Shown: positions 1 through 5,784 of the stretch, piece after piece
How positions within the stretch are numbered: the stretch's first letter is position 1
How the letters are laid out: every line of letters begins with the position of its first letter
Program-made: the position numbers and the translations under genes
Assembly (NCBI GenBank): GCA_049303435.1
Contig: JBAQNC010000197.1
Span: 1 to 6,901, forward strand
Source of the DNA: Parvibaculum sp049303435
Lineage (GTDB): Bacteria; Pseudomonadota; Alphaproteobacteria; Parvibaculales; Parvibaculaceae
Length of the DNA stretch: 6,901 nucleotides
Reading direction: 5' to 3'
Notes under the pieces: model-generated
Seen by the model: the letters and a program-made list of their open reading frames with translations, nothing else
Told to the model about the DNA's origin: nothing
Database searches by the model: none

Positions 1-491
1 GCATAGGTCAGGTCGTGAGCAGCGGCGACGTCGCGCAGCATCCACTCGGTCATCAGCTTGGAACGGCCATAAGGCGACATGGGATTGAGCGGCACGTCCT
101 CATTGATGGCGGCGGCGTCCGGCATGCCATAGACGGCTGCTGTCGACGAGAAGATGAAATGCTTGACGCCGCCCTTGACGCAAGTTTCGATGAGGCTGCG
201 CGATTTGGCGGTATTGTTAAGATAATATTTGAGCGGGTCCACAACAGATTCAGGAACGATAATCGACCCTGCAAAATGAATGACGGCTTCGACCTCATGC
301 TCGGCAAGGATGCGGGCAACCAGCGTCTCGTCAGCAATATCGCCGACAATCAATTTGTCCGGAACCTGAACGGCCCACTCAAAGCCAGTCGAGAGGTTGT
401 CGATGACAACGACTTCCTCGCCTGCACTCAACAGGTCAATCACCATGTGGCTGCCGATATAGCCAGCGCCGCCGGTGACAAGAATGCTCAT
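1..491 (-). CDS. galE: UDP-glucose 4-epimerase, N-terminal part (cut by window edge)
   Basis: NAD-dependent epimerase of the extended short-chain dehydrogenase family. It interconverts UDP-glucose and UDP-galactose in the cytoplasm for exopolysaccharide, LPS and glucan synthesis. The visible 163 residues begin MSILVTGGAGYIGSH. This shows the Rossmann glycine motif GGAGYIG (residues 7-13), the acidic end of beta-2 (D31 N32) that binds the NAD ribose, FAGS (73-76), the catalytic serine/threonine region SST (115-117), and the YxxxK catalytic pair Y141/K145 in SPYGRSK. Family members are about 330 residues, so roughly half is missing beyond base 1. The start ATG at 489-491 is supported by GGAG (499-502) seven bases upstream and by the Rossmann strand starting at once. 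It lies 38 bases after cysNC on the same strand and is probably cotranscribed with it. A related UDP-sugar epimerase cannot be excluded from the N-terminal half alone. Confidence 0.88.
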   Translation of the reverse strand, partial: MSILVTGGAGYIGSHMVIDLLSAGEEVVVIDNLSTGFEWAVQVPDKLIVGDIADETLVARILAEHEVEAVIHFAGSIIVPESVVDPLKYYLNNTAKSRSLIETCVKGGVKHFIFSSTAAVYGMPDAAAINEDVPLNPMSPYGRSKLMTEWMLRDVAAAHDLTY

Positions 492-529
492 ATCAAAGCT
501 CCAGAATCGCTCGAATTAGTGTGCGACTC

Positions 530-2443
530 TTATACTCTGAACTTTGCTTCCACATAGCTAACAAGCTCGTCGAGACATTCCTCAAGATTGGAGGCAGCCG
601 TGTCGAGAACCAGTTGCGGGTTTTCAGGTGCCTCGTAAGGCGCTGAAATGCCAGTGAAATCCTTGATTTCACCCGCACGCGCCTTGGCATAGAGACCTTT
701 GGGGTCACGGCTTTCGCAGGTGGCGACATCGGCTTTCACGTAGATTTCATGATATCCGGCGCCTGCCGCCTGACGAGCACGGTCGCGGTCCGAGCGGTAA
801 GGCGAAATAAACGCTGTGATAACCAGCATGCCGGCGCGTTCAAACAGTGCGGCAACCTCTCCGACGCGGCGAATATTTTCGGCGCGGTCTTCTGGTGAGA
901 AGCTCAGATTGGCGTTGAGGCCATGGCGCACATTGTCGCCATCAAGCACATAGACATGATAGCCCTTTTCGAACAGACGTTTCTCCAGCGCCATGGCGAG
1001 CGTGGATTTGCCCGCACCGGAAAGACCGGTGAACCACAGTACCCCGCCCTTGTGGCCATTGCGGAACGCACGATCTTCGTCCGCAATCGTATGTTTGGCC
1101 ATCGTGATATTGGTGCCGCGCGCCGTGATGGCATCGCGTTGGTCGGCATAGCCTTCCATCGAGATGATGCCGCCGCCTCCAATGTCAAACTTCTCGACCA
1201 GCACGAAGCGACCCGTGTTGGGGAACTCGATGAAATTGTCGAGCGCCAGCATGCGCCGCGAACGAAGAACGACTTCGGCAACCTGATTGCGTTCTACCTG
1301 AACGGAGGCGGCGTTCGACAAATCGGACGTATCAATGATCCGTTCAATTGACTGAACTGTGACCTGTGCTTCCAGCGTTCCAAGCTTGAGCTTGTAGGCC
1401 TTGCCAACGGTCATCGGTTCGTGGCCGAGCCAGAAGATGCGGGCCCTGAAAACATCTGTCTCGATGGGGGCCGTATCCAGATGGCTGATCAATTCGCCGC
1501 GTTCAACGAAGATTTGCTCGTCAAGGGTGATGCCAACCGAATAGCCTGCTTCGCTTTGCGTCGGCCGCTTGGCGCCAGGAATGGTGGACCAATATTCGAT
1601 AGTCTTGATGCGGGCGGTCTTGTTCGAGGGCGAGAAGATGATCTGATCGCCAACGGCAATTCGACCGGCTTCTATGCGGCCTGCAATAATGCGGCGTTGA
1701 TCGAATTTGTAGACATCCTGTACCGGCAGGCGAAGCGGGTGTTCTGTGGCAGGCGCACTGCTGGTGAAGCTGTCGAGCGCCTTGACGACCGTCGGGCCCT
1801 TGTACCAGATCATGGCTTTTGACGGCGTGACGATATTGTCGCCTTCGCGGGCGGAAACCGGGATGACGAATGTAGGCGTCACGCCGATCGATGTCAGATA
1901 GTCGCGGTATTCACGTTCGATGGCGTCGAATTTTGCCTGATCGTAGTCCGCCAGATCCATCTTGTTGACCGCGACCGCGACCTGTTTCACGCCCATCAAA
2001 TGCAAAAGATAGCCGTGTCGTTTGGACTGTTCCTTGACGCCTTCGGCGGCGTCGATGATGAGCAGGGCGGCATCCGATTGCGCTGCGCCCGTGATCATGT
2101 TCTTCAGGAATTCCTTGTGGCCGGGCGCGTCGATGATCGTGTAATCGCGCGCATCGGTCTTGAACCAGATCTGGCTCGTATCGATGGTGATGCCCTGGTC
2201 GCGCTCGGCTTGGAGCGCATCCATGAGGAAGGCCCATTCGAACGGGACACCGCGCTTTTCGGACTGTGCCTTGATGGCTTCGTAGCGGCCATCGGGTAAC
2301 GACCCGGTGTCGTGGAACAGGCGACCGACCAGCGTGGATTTGCCGTGGTCGACATGGCCGACGATGACGATACGCATCAAGTCGCGCAGCGACGCGTCGT
2401 CCTGTGGTACTGCGAGGGTCAGCTTGGCGGTTGCTTCAGTCAT
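530..2443 (-). CDS. cysNC: Bifunctional ATP sulfurylase large subunit (GTPase) / APS kinase
   Basis: A fused 637-residue enzyme. The N-terminal CysN GTPase drives ATP sulfurylase (with CysD): sulfate + ATP to APS. The C-terminal CysC phosphorylates APS to PAPS. GTPase motifs seen are G1 GHVDHGKS (29-36), G2 GITIDT (84-89), G3 DAPGH (105-109) and G4 NKMD (160-163). EF-Tu-like beta-barrel domains follow at about 235-440. CysC starts near 465: P-loop GLSGAGKS (473-480), DGDNVRHGLN (501-510), FISPYR (545-550, with the serine phosphorylated in studied enzymes at 547) and KGLYAKAR (582-589). Length and order match NodQ/CysNC fusions (about 640 residues). The G1 and G3 motifs are of the EF-1alpha kind (GHVD, DAPGH), not the GSVDDGKS/DTPGH I recall for E. 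coli CysN. The start ATG has GAGGA seven bases upstream, overlapping the cysD stop, so the two subunits are probably translationally coupled. The product is soluble and cytoplasmic. Confidence 0.95.
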   Translation of the reverse strand: MTEATAKLTLAVPQDDASLRDLMRIVIVGHVDHGKSTLVGRLFHDTGSLPDGRYEAIKAQSEKRGVPFEWAFLMDALQAERDQGITIDTSQIWFKTDARDYTIIDAPGHKEFLKNMITGAAQSDAALLIIDAAEGVKEQSKRHGYLLHLMGVKQVAVAVNKMDLADYDQAKFDAIEREYRDYLTSIGVTPTFVIPVSAREGDNIVTPSKAMIWYKGPTVVKALDSFTSSAPATEHPLRLPVQDVYKFDQRRIIAGRIEAGRIAVGDQIIFSPSNKTARIKTIEYWSTIPGAKRPTQSEAGYSVGITLDEQIFVERGELISHLDTAPIETDVFRARIFWLGHEPMTVGKAYKLKLGTLEAQVTVQSIERIIDTSDLSNAASVQVERNQVAEVVLRSRRMLALDNFIEFPNTGRFVLVEKFDIGGGGIISMEGYADQRDAITARGTNITMAKHTIADEDRAFRNGHKGGVLWFTGLSGAGKSTLAMALEKRLFEKGYHVYVLDGDNVRHGLNANLSFSPEDRAENIRRVGEVAALFERAGMLVITAFISPYRSDRDRARQAAGAGYHEIYVKADVATCESRDPKGLYAKARAGEIKDFTGISAPYEAPENPQLVLDTAASNLEECLDELVSYVEAKFRV

Positions 2444-2450
2444 CGTTCAA

Positions 2451-2455
2451 TCCTC
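2451..2455 (-). promoter_or_regulatory. Ribosome binding site of cysNC, embedded in the cysD stop
   Basis: The minus strand reads GAGGA seven bases before the cysNC ATG (2441-2443). Its first bases are shared with the TGA stop codon of cysD (2454-2456). A ribosome finishing CysD therefore sits on the next initiation site. This fits balanced production of two subunits that form one complex, and it fixes the cysNC start. Confidence 0.75.
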
Positions 2456-3248
2456 ACAGGTAACCATCGGCGCGAAGGCGCTCGAATGCGTCTTCGGACT
2501 CATGGTCCATGGCGCGACCGGAGCGTTCGGAAATTTTCGTCGTCCGCAATTCCTCGATGATCTCGGGAATATTCGATGCGATGCTTTTCACCGGGTTGGT
2601 GATGTCCTTGTCACCCAGCGAGCGATAACGCAGACCGTTCTGCGAGAAATAAAGCGGGATGGTCGGGATCCGTTCACGATGCGTGTAAAGCCAGATGTCG
2701 ATTTCGGTCCAGTGCAGCAGAGGATGCACGCGGATATGCGTTCCCGGCGGGAAGTCGGTCTTGTACTGGTCCCAGAATTCCGGCGGCTGGTCCTTGAAGT
2801 CCCATTGGCCTGTAACGCCGCGCGGGCTGAATACACGTTCCTTGGCGCGCGTCGCTTCTTCGTCGCGTCGGATGCCTGCAAAGAGAGCGTTGAAGCCGTG
2901 CTTCTTGATGGCGAGCTTGAGCCCCTCCGTCTTGCGCGCGGCCGATCGTGCGGCAGGCGGCAAGGTTTCGTCGGTCGATTCAATCGGCGGGCAAAGTTCG
3001 CGAATGAAATTGAGGCCCCACTCTTCCGCATAGCGGTCGCGGAATTCATACATCTCGGGGAATTTGCGCTCGGTATCCACATGCATCACGGGAAACGGTA
3101 CATGGCCAAGAAACGCTTTTCGGGCGAGCCAGATCATGACGTTAGAGTCTTTTCCAAGCGACCAAAGCATCGCAATATTTTCGATGCGGTTGAAGGCTTC
3201 GCGAAAGATGTAGATGCTCTGACTTTCAAGCTGGTCCAAACGGTCCAT
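2454..3248 (-). CDS. cysD: Sulfate adenylyltransferase small subunit (short form)
   Basis: ATP sulfurylase catalytic subunit, of the ATP-pyrophosphatase (PP-loop) fold. It adenylates sulfate to APS in complex with the GTPase CysN. Seen: PP-loop SLGKDS (30-35), HVDTERKFPEMYEFRDRY (56-73), KTEGL (106-110), GIRRDEEATRAKERVFS (125-141), IRVHPLLHWTEIDIW (172-186) and a C-terminal SERSGRAMD (240-248). These match CysD rather than CysH PAPS reductase. The 264 residues are clearly shorter than the roughly 300 of E. coli CysD. Against my memory of that protein, about 28 residues are missing between the VPLY-like strand (near 200) and the conserved PEIIEE (228-233). The start ATG at 3246-3248 has GGAAAGG (3254-3260) five bases upstream. 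An upstream in-frame TTG at 3297-3299 would add 17 residues with no family match and was not chosen. First gene of the likely cysD-cysNC-galE operon. Confidence 0.93.
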   Translation of the reverse strand: MDRLDQLESQSIYIFREAFNRIENIAMLWSLGKDSNVMIWLARKAFLGHVPFPVMHVDTERKFPEMYEFRDRYAEEWGLNFIRELCPPIESTDETLPPAARSAARKTEGLKLAIKKHGFNALFAGIRRDEEATRAKERVFSPRGVTGQWDFKDQPPEFWDQYKTDFPPGTHIRVHPLLHWTEIDIWLYTHRERIPTIPLYFSQNGLRYRSLGDKDITNPVKSIASNIPEIIEELRTTKISERSGRAMDHESEDAFERLRADGYL

Positions 3249-3306
3249 GGTAGCCTTTCCGTGGCATGACAAACCTGTCTGCCGCGCGATATTACACAAT
3301 AAATTT

Positions 3307-3325
3307 GGGTTTAAATTTCAAACCC
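3307..3325. promoter_or_regulatory. Inverted repeat upstream of cysD, possible operator
   Basis: GGGTTT and AAACCC form six-base arms around a seven-base AT-rich core, about 60 bases before the cysD start. On the minus strand a TATAAA (3341-3346) lies just upstream and a TAATAT (3289-3294) just downstream. Both are possible -10 boxes, though neither has a good -35 at a normal distance. A site in this position could be a repressor or activator target for the sulfate-activation operon. I do not recognise it as the target of a known regulator. The 166-base gap 3249-3414 holds no gene that I can support. Confidence 0.3.
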
Positions 3326-3390
3326 CACGTTTGCATGTGATTTATAGGCGAGCAGAGGCTAATGCAAGGTCCAAAATAGCAGGACATGCC

Positions 3391-3417
3391 AAGAAAAATC
3401 TCGACAAGACTTTGTCA
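3391..3417 (-). terminator. Possible intrinsic terminator of the small membrane-protein gene
   Basis: On the minus strand GACAA, a four-base loop and TTGTC form a five-pair hairpin (3403-3416). It overlaps the TGA stop of the small gene and is followed, after GAGA, by five T (3394-3398). The stem is short and AT-rich, so termination may be partial and some transcripts could run on into cysD. Confidence 0.35.
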
Positions 3418-3723
3418 GCGCGAGCGAAGGACCGGTATAGAGGTTTTTGTTGTTCGCGCCGCCGGCACAAATTTGCGGCCCTTGCCCACAGGCTTGGCGC
3501 GATTGGCTCCGCCGTTGGGCTTTTCCGCCAGCTTTTCGACCTTGGAGATGAGCGTTTCAATACGTTTCCGCGCCTCAGTGGAGGCTTGTGCATTGTTGAT
3601 TTCGCGCACCCAACGCAAATTCCGGACGTGAAGGCCAATAACAATTGCCATAAGCCCGCAAAATCCGAGGAGCAATATGAGGCTCTCGACGGAGAGGCTT
3701 TCGAAATATTCAGCAATGGTCAT
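3415..3723 (-). CDS. Small single-span membrane protein of unknown function
   Basis: A 102-residue protein that I do not recognise. The N terminus is short and acidic, followed by one hydrophobic span at about 14-31 (ESLILLLGFCGLMAIVIGL). A charged stretch at about 43-68 (TEARKRIETLISKVEKLAEK) looks helical and possibly coiled-coil. The tail (70-102) is basic, rich in K/R, P and G, and probably disordered. The positive charges after the span suggest an N-out, C-in topology with the tail in the cytoplasm. The ATG at 3721-3723 is chosen because GGGGGA (3727-3732) lies at a good distance. An in-frame TTG at 3733-3735 would put that site inside the gene. Codon use looks normal for the neighbourhood. 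It is on the same strand as cysD but 166 bases upstream, with a possible terminator between, so it is probably a separate unit. It could be a lineage-specific hypothetical protein. Confidence 0.6.
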   Translation of the reverse strand: MTIAEYFESLSVESLILLLGFCGLMAIVIGLHVRNLRWVREINNAQASTEARKRIETLISKVEKLAEKPNGGANRAKPVGKGRKFVPAARTTKTSIPVLRSR

Positions 3724-3726
3724 GAA

Positions 3727-3732
3727 TTCCCC
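3727..3732 (-). promoter_or_regulatory. Ribosome binding site of the small membrane-protein gene
   Basis: The minus strand reads GGGGGA three bases before the ATG at 3721-3723, after a run of T. The spacing is rather tight, but this is the only purine-rich site near either candidate start. It decides for the ATG over the TTG 12 bases upstream. Confidence 0.5.
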
Positions 3733-3842
3733 CAAAAGGCGCTTTCAAGTGTTCAATGTTCGGGCCTTTGCAGTTTTCAGGCCTTAGTTGGGAGCCGCAG
3801 CTATTGGCCAGAATTGGCACAAAATCGTCGATTCAGCACCCC

Positions 3843-3857
3843 ATTTGGCGACCAAAT
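3843..3857. promoter_or_regulatory. 15-base perfect-arm palindrome, possible operator
   Basis: ATTTGG and CCAAAT are exact six-base inverted arms around CGA. The site is 120 bases upstream of the small membrane-protein gene and about 240 upstream of the hydrolase gene. TTGGC, part of the left arm (3845-3849), also occurs at 3804 and 3814. The three copies start 10 and 31 bases apart, close to whole helical turns, as expected for a protein binding one face. No regulator is identified. Confidence 0.3.
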
Positions 3858-4001
3858 CGAAAGCAGATGCTCAAATTTCAGGCAATCTACAGCGCTTGCC
3901 CGATGTAGGGGCAAACATCGTTTCTCCAGTCCACGGAGTATTGAGTGATCCAGAAACCGCCCTGTCAAAGCATATTTGCGGGTGTGACGGTTTTTGAATT
4001 G

Positions 4002-4085
4002 GGGCAGACTTGTTGCCCAGATGTGTAGGCGGGGCGAGTCGCTCGTGCCGAGCTACTCGAAATGAAAGGCTCACCTTCGGGTGGG
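4002..4085 (+). promoter_or_regulatory. Cluster of four short hairpins before the hydrolase gene
   Basis: In about 85 bases the plus strand can fold four small hairpins in a row: GGGCA/TGCCC (4002-4018), CGAG/CTCG (4035-4045), CGAG/CTCG (4049-4059) and CACC/GGTG closed by a TTCG tetraloop (4072-4083, extendable to 4070-4085 with a wobble). The last ends three bases before the ribosome binding site. If the transcript starts upstream, this would be a structured leader. It matches no riboswitch class I know. The two equal CGAG hairpins could instead be tandem DNA operators. Confidence 0.3.
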
Positions 4086-4087
4086 AC

Positions 4088-4093
4088 AGGTGA
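4088..4093 (+). promoter_or_regulatory. Ribosome binding site of the hydrolase gene
   Basis: AGGTGA lies five bases before the ATG at 4099-4101. The same bases would be inside the gene if translation began at the in-frame GTG at 4081. That GTG has no purine-rich site before it and sits in the TTCG hairpin, so ATG 4099 is preferred. Confidence 0.6.
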
Positions 4094-4098
4094 TTTTG

Positions 4099-4962
4099 AT
4101 GTTGTTTGAATCCGGTATTGATCTGCTGCGCGTCCAGGGCGACGTGATATGGGCGGGTGCCGAATTTACGGCCAAGATTTTCAGCGAACCCTATCTGCGC
4201 ATGGTGACCCGGAAAGGCGACGGCAATGCACCTGTCATGACACTGCCTGGTTTCACCGGACCTGAAGTGTCCCTTCAGCCGCTCAACGCCTTTCTGAACG
4301 CCAATGGCTATGTCGCCAATTCCTGGGGGCTGGGCTCCAATCGCGGCGTGCGGGACATGGAGCATATGGAAACCATTGCGGCTCTGCTTGAAACCAATGT
4401 GCAAATCATGGCCAACAAGCACAATCGCAAAGTGTCGCTGGTGGGGCAAAGCTTGGGTGGGGTGTTTGCGCGCGAGTTGGCGCGCCGCTGCCCCGATCTC
4501 ATTGATCGGGTCATTACGCTCGGCAGCCCGGCGCATTTCGGCGAAGGCACCAAGAACGTCAATGCGATGGTTGCCCGCGTCATGTCGTTCTATACCGGTC
4601 GTGCGGTTACCGAATTGCTCGCGGAAGTTGAGGAACTGAACCTCGATTTGTCCGAGCCGCCGGTCGGCGTCCCTCTCGTTTCTATTTATAGCCGCTATGA
4701 CGGGATCGCACCGCTTTCAACCACGAAAATTCCGGTGCGTTACCTGAACGCGGTGAATGAAGCCCCTCGCGAAAATATCGAAATTGTCTGTTCTCATTGC
4801 GGTATGGGCGTCAATCCGCTGGTGCTTCTTGCTGTCGCCGACAGGCTTGCCGAAGACAAGGCAAATTGGGTACCTTTCGATTCGATGAAATATGCGATGG
4901 GACCAGCTCGCCTTGCCTCCCGCATATTTTATCGACCCGATGTGAAGCCGCACGCGGCCTGA
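4099..4962 (+). CDS. Alpha/beta-hydrolase, lipase/esterase-like
   Basis: A 287-residue soluble alpha/beta-hydrolase of the LipA/PGAP1-like esterase type. Seen: an oxyanion-region strand PVMTLPGFTG (45-54), the nucleophile elbow GQSLGG with Ser118 (116-121), a likely acid Asp201 in SRYDGIAP (198-205), and a likely catalytic His233 in CSHCGMGVNP (231-240). The triad is thus complete and in the usual order. No signal peptide or membrane span is seen, so it should act in the cytoplasm. GSPAHFGEGTKN (142-153) after the strand following the elbow resembles lipase-like family members. The substrate cannot be read from the sequence; an ester of a lipid or a small acyl compound is the usual case. It lies 15 bases before the carbonic anhydrase gene on the same strand and is probably cotranscribed. 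ATG 4099 is chosen over GTG 4081 for its AGGTGA ribosome site. Confidence 0.85.
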   Translation: MLFESGIDLLRVQGDVIWAGAEFTAKIFSEPYLRMVTRKGDGNAPVMTLPGFTGPEVSLQPLNAFLNANGYVANSWGLGSNRGVRDMEHMETIAALLETNVQIMANKHNRKVSLVGQSLGGVFARELARRCPDLIDRVITLGSPAHFGEGTKNVNAMVARVMSFYTGRAVTELLAEVEELNLDLSEPPVGVPLVSIYSRYDGIAPLSTTKIPVRYLNAVNEAPRENIEIVCSHCGMGVNPLVLLAVADRLAEDKANWVPFDSMKYAMGPARLASRIFYRPDVKPHAA

Positions 4963-4977
4963 CCAGTACAGGTATTC

Positions 4978-5625
4978 ATGGATCCGATTGACAGTTTGAT
5001 CGAAGGCTACAGAGACTTTCGAACAGGAACGTATAAGCAAAATGTCGAGCGCTATCGCGAACTTGGTGAACGGGATCAAAAGCCCAAGGCGTTGATAATC
5101 GCCTGCTGCGATAGCCGCGCCGATCCCGCTATGGTGTTTTCAGCCGATCCCGGTGAGCTTTTTGTTGTTCGCAATGTGGCAAATCTCGTTCCGCCCTATG
5201 AGCCGGACAGTCATTATCATGGCACGAGTGCGGCTATCGAGTTCGGTGTCACTGGCCTCGATATCAAGGATATCATCGTGATGGGCCATGCCCGTTGCGG
5301 CGGTATCCGGGCACTCTATGAAAGCGGCCAGGGCAACCCGCCCGGCGGCGAGTTTGTGGCCGACTGGATGTCTCTGGCCAATGGCGTCGCTGAGGATATA
5401 CGTAAGACCCACCCAAAATTGCCGCCGGAGAAGCTCGTGCGAATGATGGAAATGCGTTCGGTCATTTCCTCGCTCGAGCAATTGCGGACATTCCCCTTCG
5501 TGCGTGAACGCGAAGCGGCTGGCGCGTTGCGCTTGCACGGTTGGTTCTATGGCATCGCCTCGGGCGTATTGTCGATTTATGACCCCGAGGTTGATGAGTT
5601 CAGGGATGTTTCGGACGCGGCTTAG
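4978..5625 (+). CDS. Beta-class carbonic anhydrase
   Basis: A zinc enzyme that interconverts CO2 and bicarbonate. It is cytoplasmic, with 215 residues (usual for bacterial beta-class enzymes) and no signal peptide. The zinc ligands are visible: Cys43 in ACCDSR (42-47), with the Asp45/Arg47 dyad, then His104 and Cys107 in GHARCGG (103-109). Around them are the family blocks FVVRNVANLVPPY (62-74), HGTSAAIEFGV (81-91) and a C-terminal LHGWFYGIASGVLSIYD (186-202). A second cysteine (44) sits directly after the ligand, where many homologues have serine. It follows the hydrolase gene by 15 bases, with only a weak AGG ribosome site (4970-4972), so translation may depend on coupling. Such enzymes supply bicarbonate to carboxylases and are often needed for growth in ordinary air. 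A T-rich terminator follows. I give no symbol because can, cynT and bca are all used for this family. Confidence 0.95.
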   Translation: MDPIDSLIEGYRDFRTGTYKQNVERYRELGERDQKPKALIIACCDSRADPAMVFSADPGELFVVRNVANLVPPYEPDSHYHGTSAAIEFGVTGLDIKDIIVMGHARCGGIRALYESGQGNPPGGEFVADWMSLANGVAEDIRKTHPKLPPEKLVRMMEMRSVISSLEQLRTFPFVREREAAGALRLHGWFYGIASGVLSIYDPEVDEFRDVSDAA

Positions 5626-5655
5626 GTCGCGACCAAGCTGGTTTTTTCTTTTTTT
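5625..5655 (+). terminator. Intrinsic terminator after the carbonic anhydrase gene
   Basis: Right after the stop codon comes the palindrome GGTCGCGACC (5625-5634), then ACCA-AGC-TGGT (5632-5642), then two runs of T (5642-5647, 5649-5655) broken by one C. The two stems overlap and compete, and each is short, but the T tract is long. It ends the hydrolase-carbonic anhydrase transcript before it meets the convergent tRNA gene. Confidence 0.6.
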
Positions 5656-5663
5656 CGGGGAGG

Positions 5664-5739
5664 TGGTGGGTCCGCCGGGGCTCGAACCCGGGACAACTCG
5701 ATTAAAAGTCGAGTGCTCTACCAGCTGAGCTACAGACCC
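5664..5739 (-). tRNA. tRNA-Lys (anticodon UUU)
   Basis: A complete cloverleaf of 76 bases on the minus strand. The acceptor stem GGGTCTG pairs with CGGACCC (one G-T pair). The D arm is GCTC/GAGC. The anticodon stem CTCGA/TCGAG carries the loop CTTTTAA, so the anticodon is TTT. The variable loop is five bases. The T arm is CCGGG/CCCGG with loop TTCGAGC. The discriminator A and the CCA end (5664-5666) are encoded. UUU reads both lysine codons. It has its own promoter upstream (5756-5784). Tgt, encoded next to it, modifies GUN anticodons and so does not act on this tRNA. Confidence 0.97.
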
Positions 5740-5755
5740 TCCTTAAGTTGGGCGG

Positions 5756-5784
5756 AAACTAGCGGCGACCGCTCTCTGGGTCAA
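5756..5784 (-). promoter_or_regulatory. Sigma-70 type promoter of tRNA-Lys
   Basis: On the minus strand TTGACC (5779-5784) is followed, after exactly 17 bases, by TAGTTT (5756-5761). The tRNA 5' end comes 16 bases after the -10 box, leaving a short leader for RNase P to remove. TTGAC is the strong -35 core of alphaproteobacterial housekeeping promoters. No other gene start is in reach on this strand, so the promoter serves the tRNA. Confidence 0.7.

Larger units (their letters stand above)
3724..4098. other. Divergent intergenic region, no gene seen
   Basis: About 375 bases lie between the small membrane-protein gene (minus) and the hydrolase gene (plus), so it must hold both promoters. I found no convincing -35/-10 pair and no plausible coding frame. 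It does hold several short palindromes: GGCCT/AGGCC (3763-3783), GCCA/TGGC (3807-3818), ATTTGG-CGA-CCAAAT (3843-3857), GGGCA/TGCCC (4002-4018), two copies of CGAG-NNN-CTCG (4035-4045, 4049-4059) and CACC-TTCG-GGTG (4072-4083). TTGGC occurs at 3804, 3814 and 3845. Confidence 0.6.

Noticed and set aside
530..3248. cysD-cysNC as nodP-nodQ of a symbiosis region
   Set aside because: The fusion is of NodQ layout, but the GTPase motifs and the short CysD differ from NodPQ as I recall them, and no nod gene is present.
2307..3269. Plus-strand open frame of 320 codons opposite cysD
   Set aside because: It lies antisense to a clear cysD and the start of cysNC, has no recognisable domain, and is the mirror of a GC-rich coding strand.
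3249..3414. SAM-II or other riboswitch in the cysD leader
   Set aside because: Such elements occur before sulfur genes in alphaproteobacteria, but I could not find the SAM-II core or any other known core here; only a short palindrome is visible.
3342..3716. Minus-strand open frame of 124 codons in another frame of the small membrane-protein gene
   Set aside because: The overlapping 102-codon frame has a ribosome site, a clean membrane span and normal codon use; this one has none of these.
3247..3948. Plus-strand open frame of 233 codons
   Set aside because: It overlaps the small membrane-protein gene on the other strand, runs through non-coding spacer with palindromes, and its product is low in plausible domain structure.
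3871..4536. Minus-strand open frame of 221 codons
   Set aside because: It is antisense to the alpha/beta-hydrolase, which has a full catalytic triad, and it shows no domain.
5504..5728. Plus-strand open frame ending GPPGLEPGTTRLKVECSTS
   Set aside because: The C-terminal part is the antisense reading of the tRNA-Lys gene, a well-known false protein in databases, and the first part overlaps the carbonic anhydrase gene in another frame.
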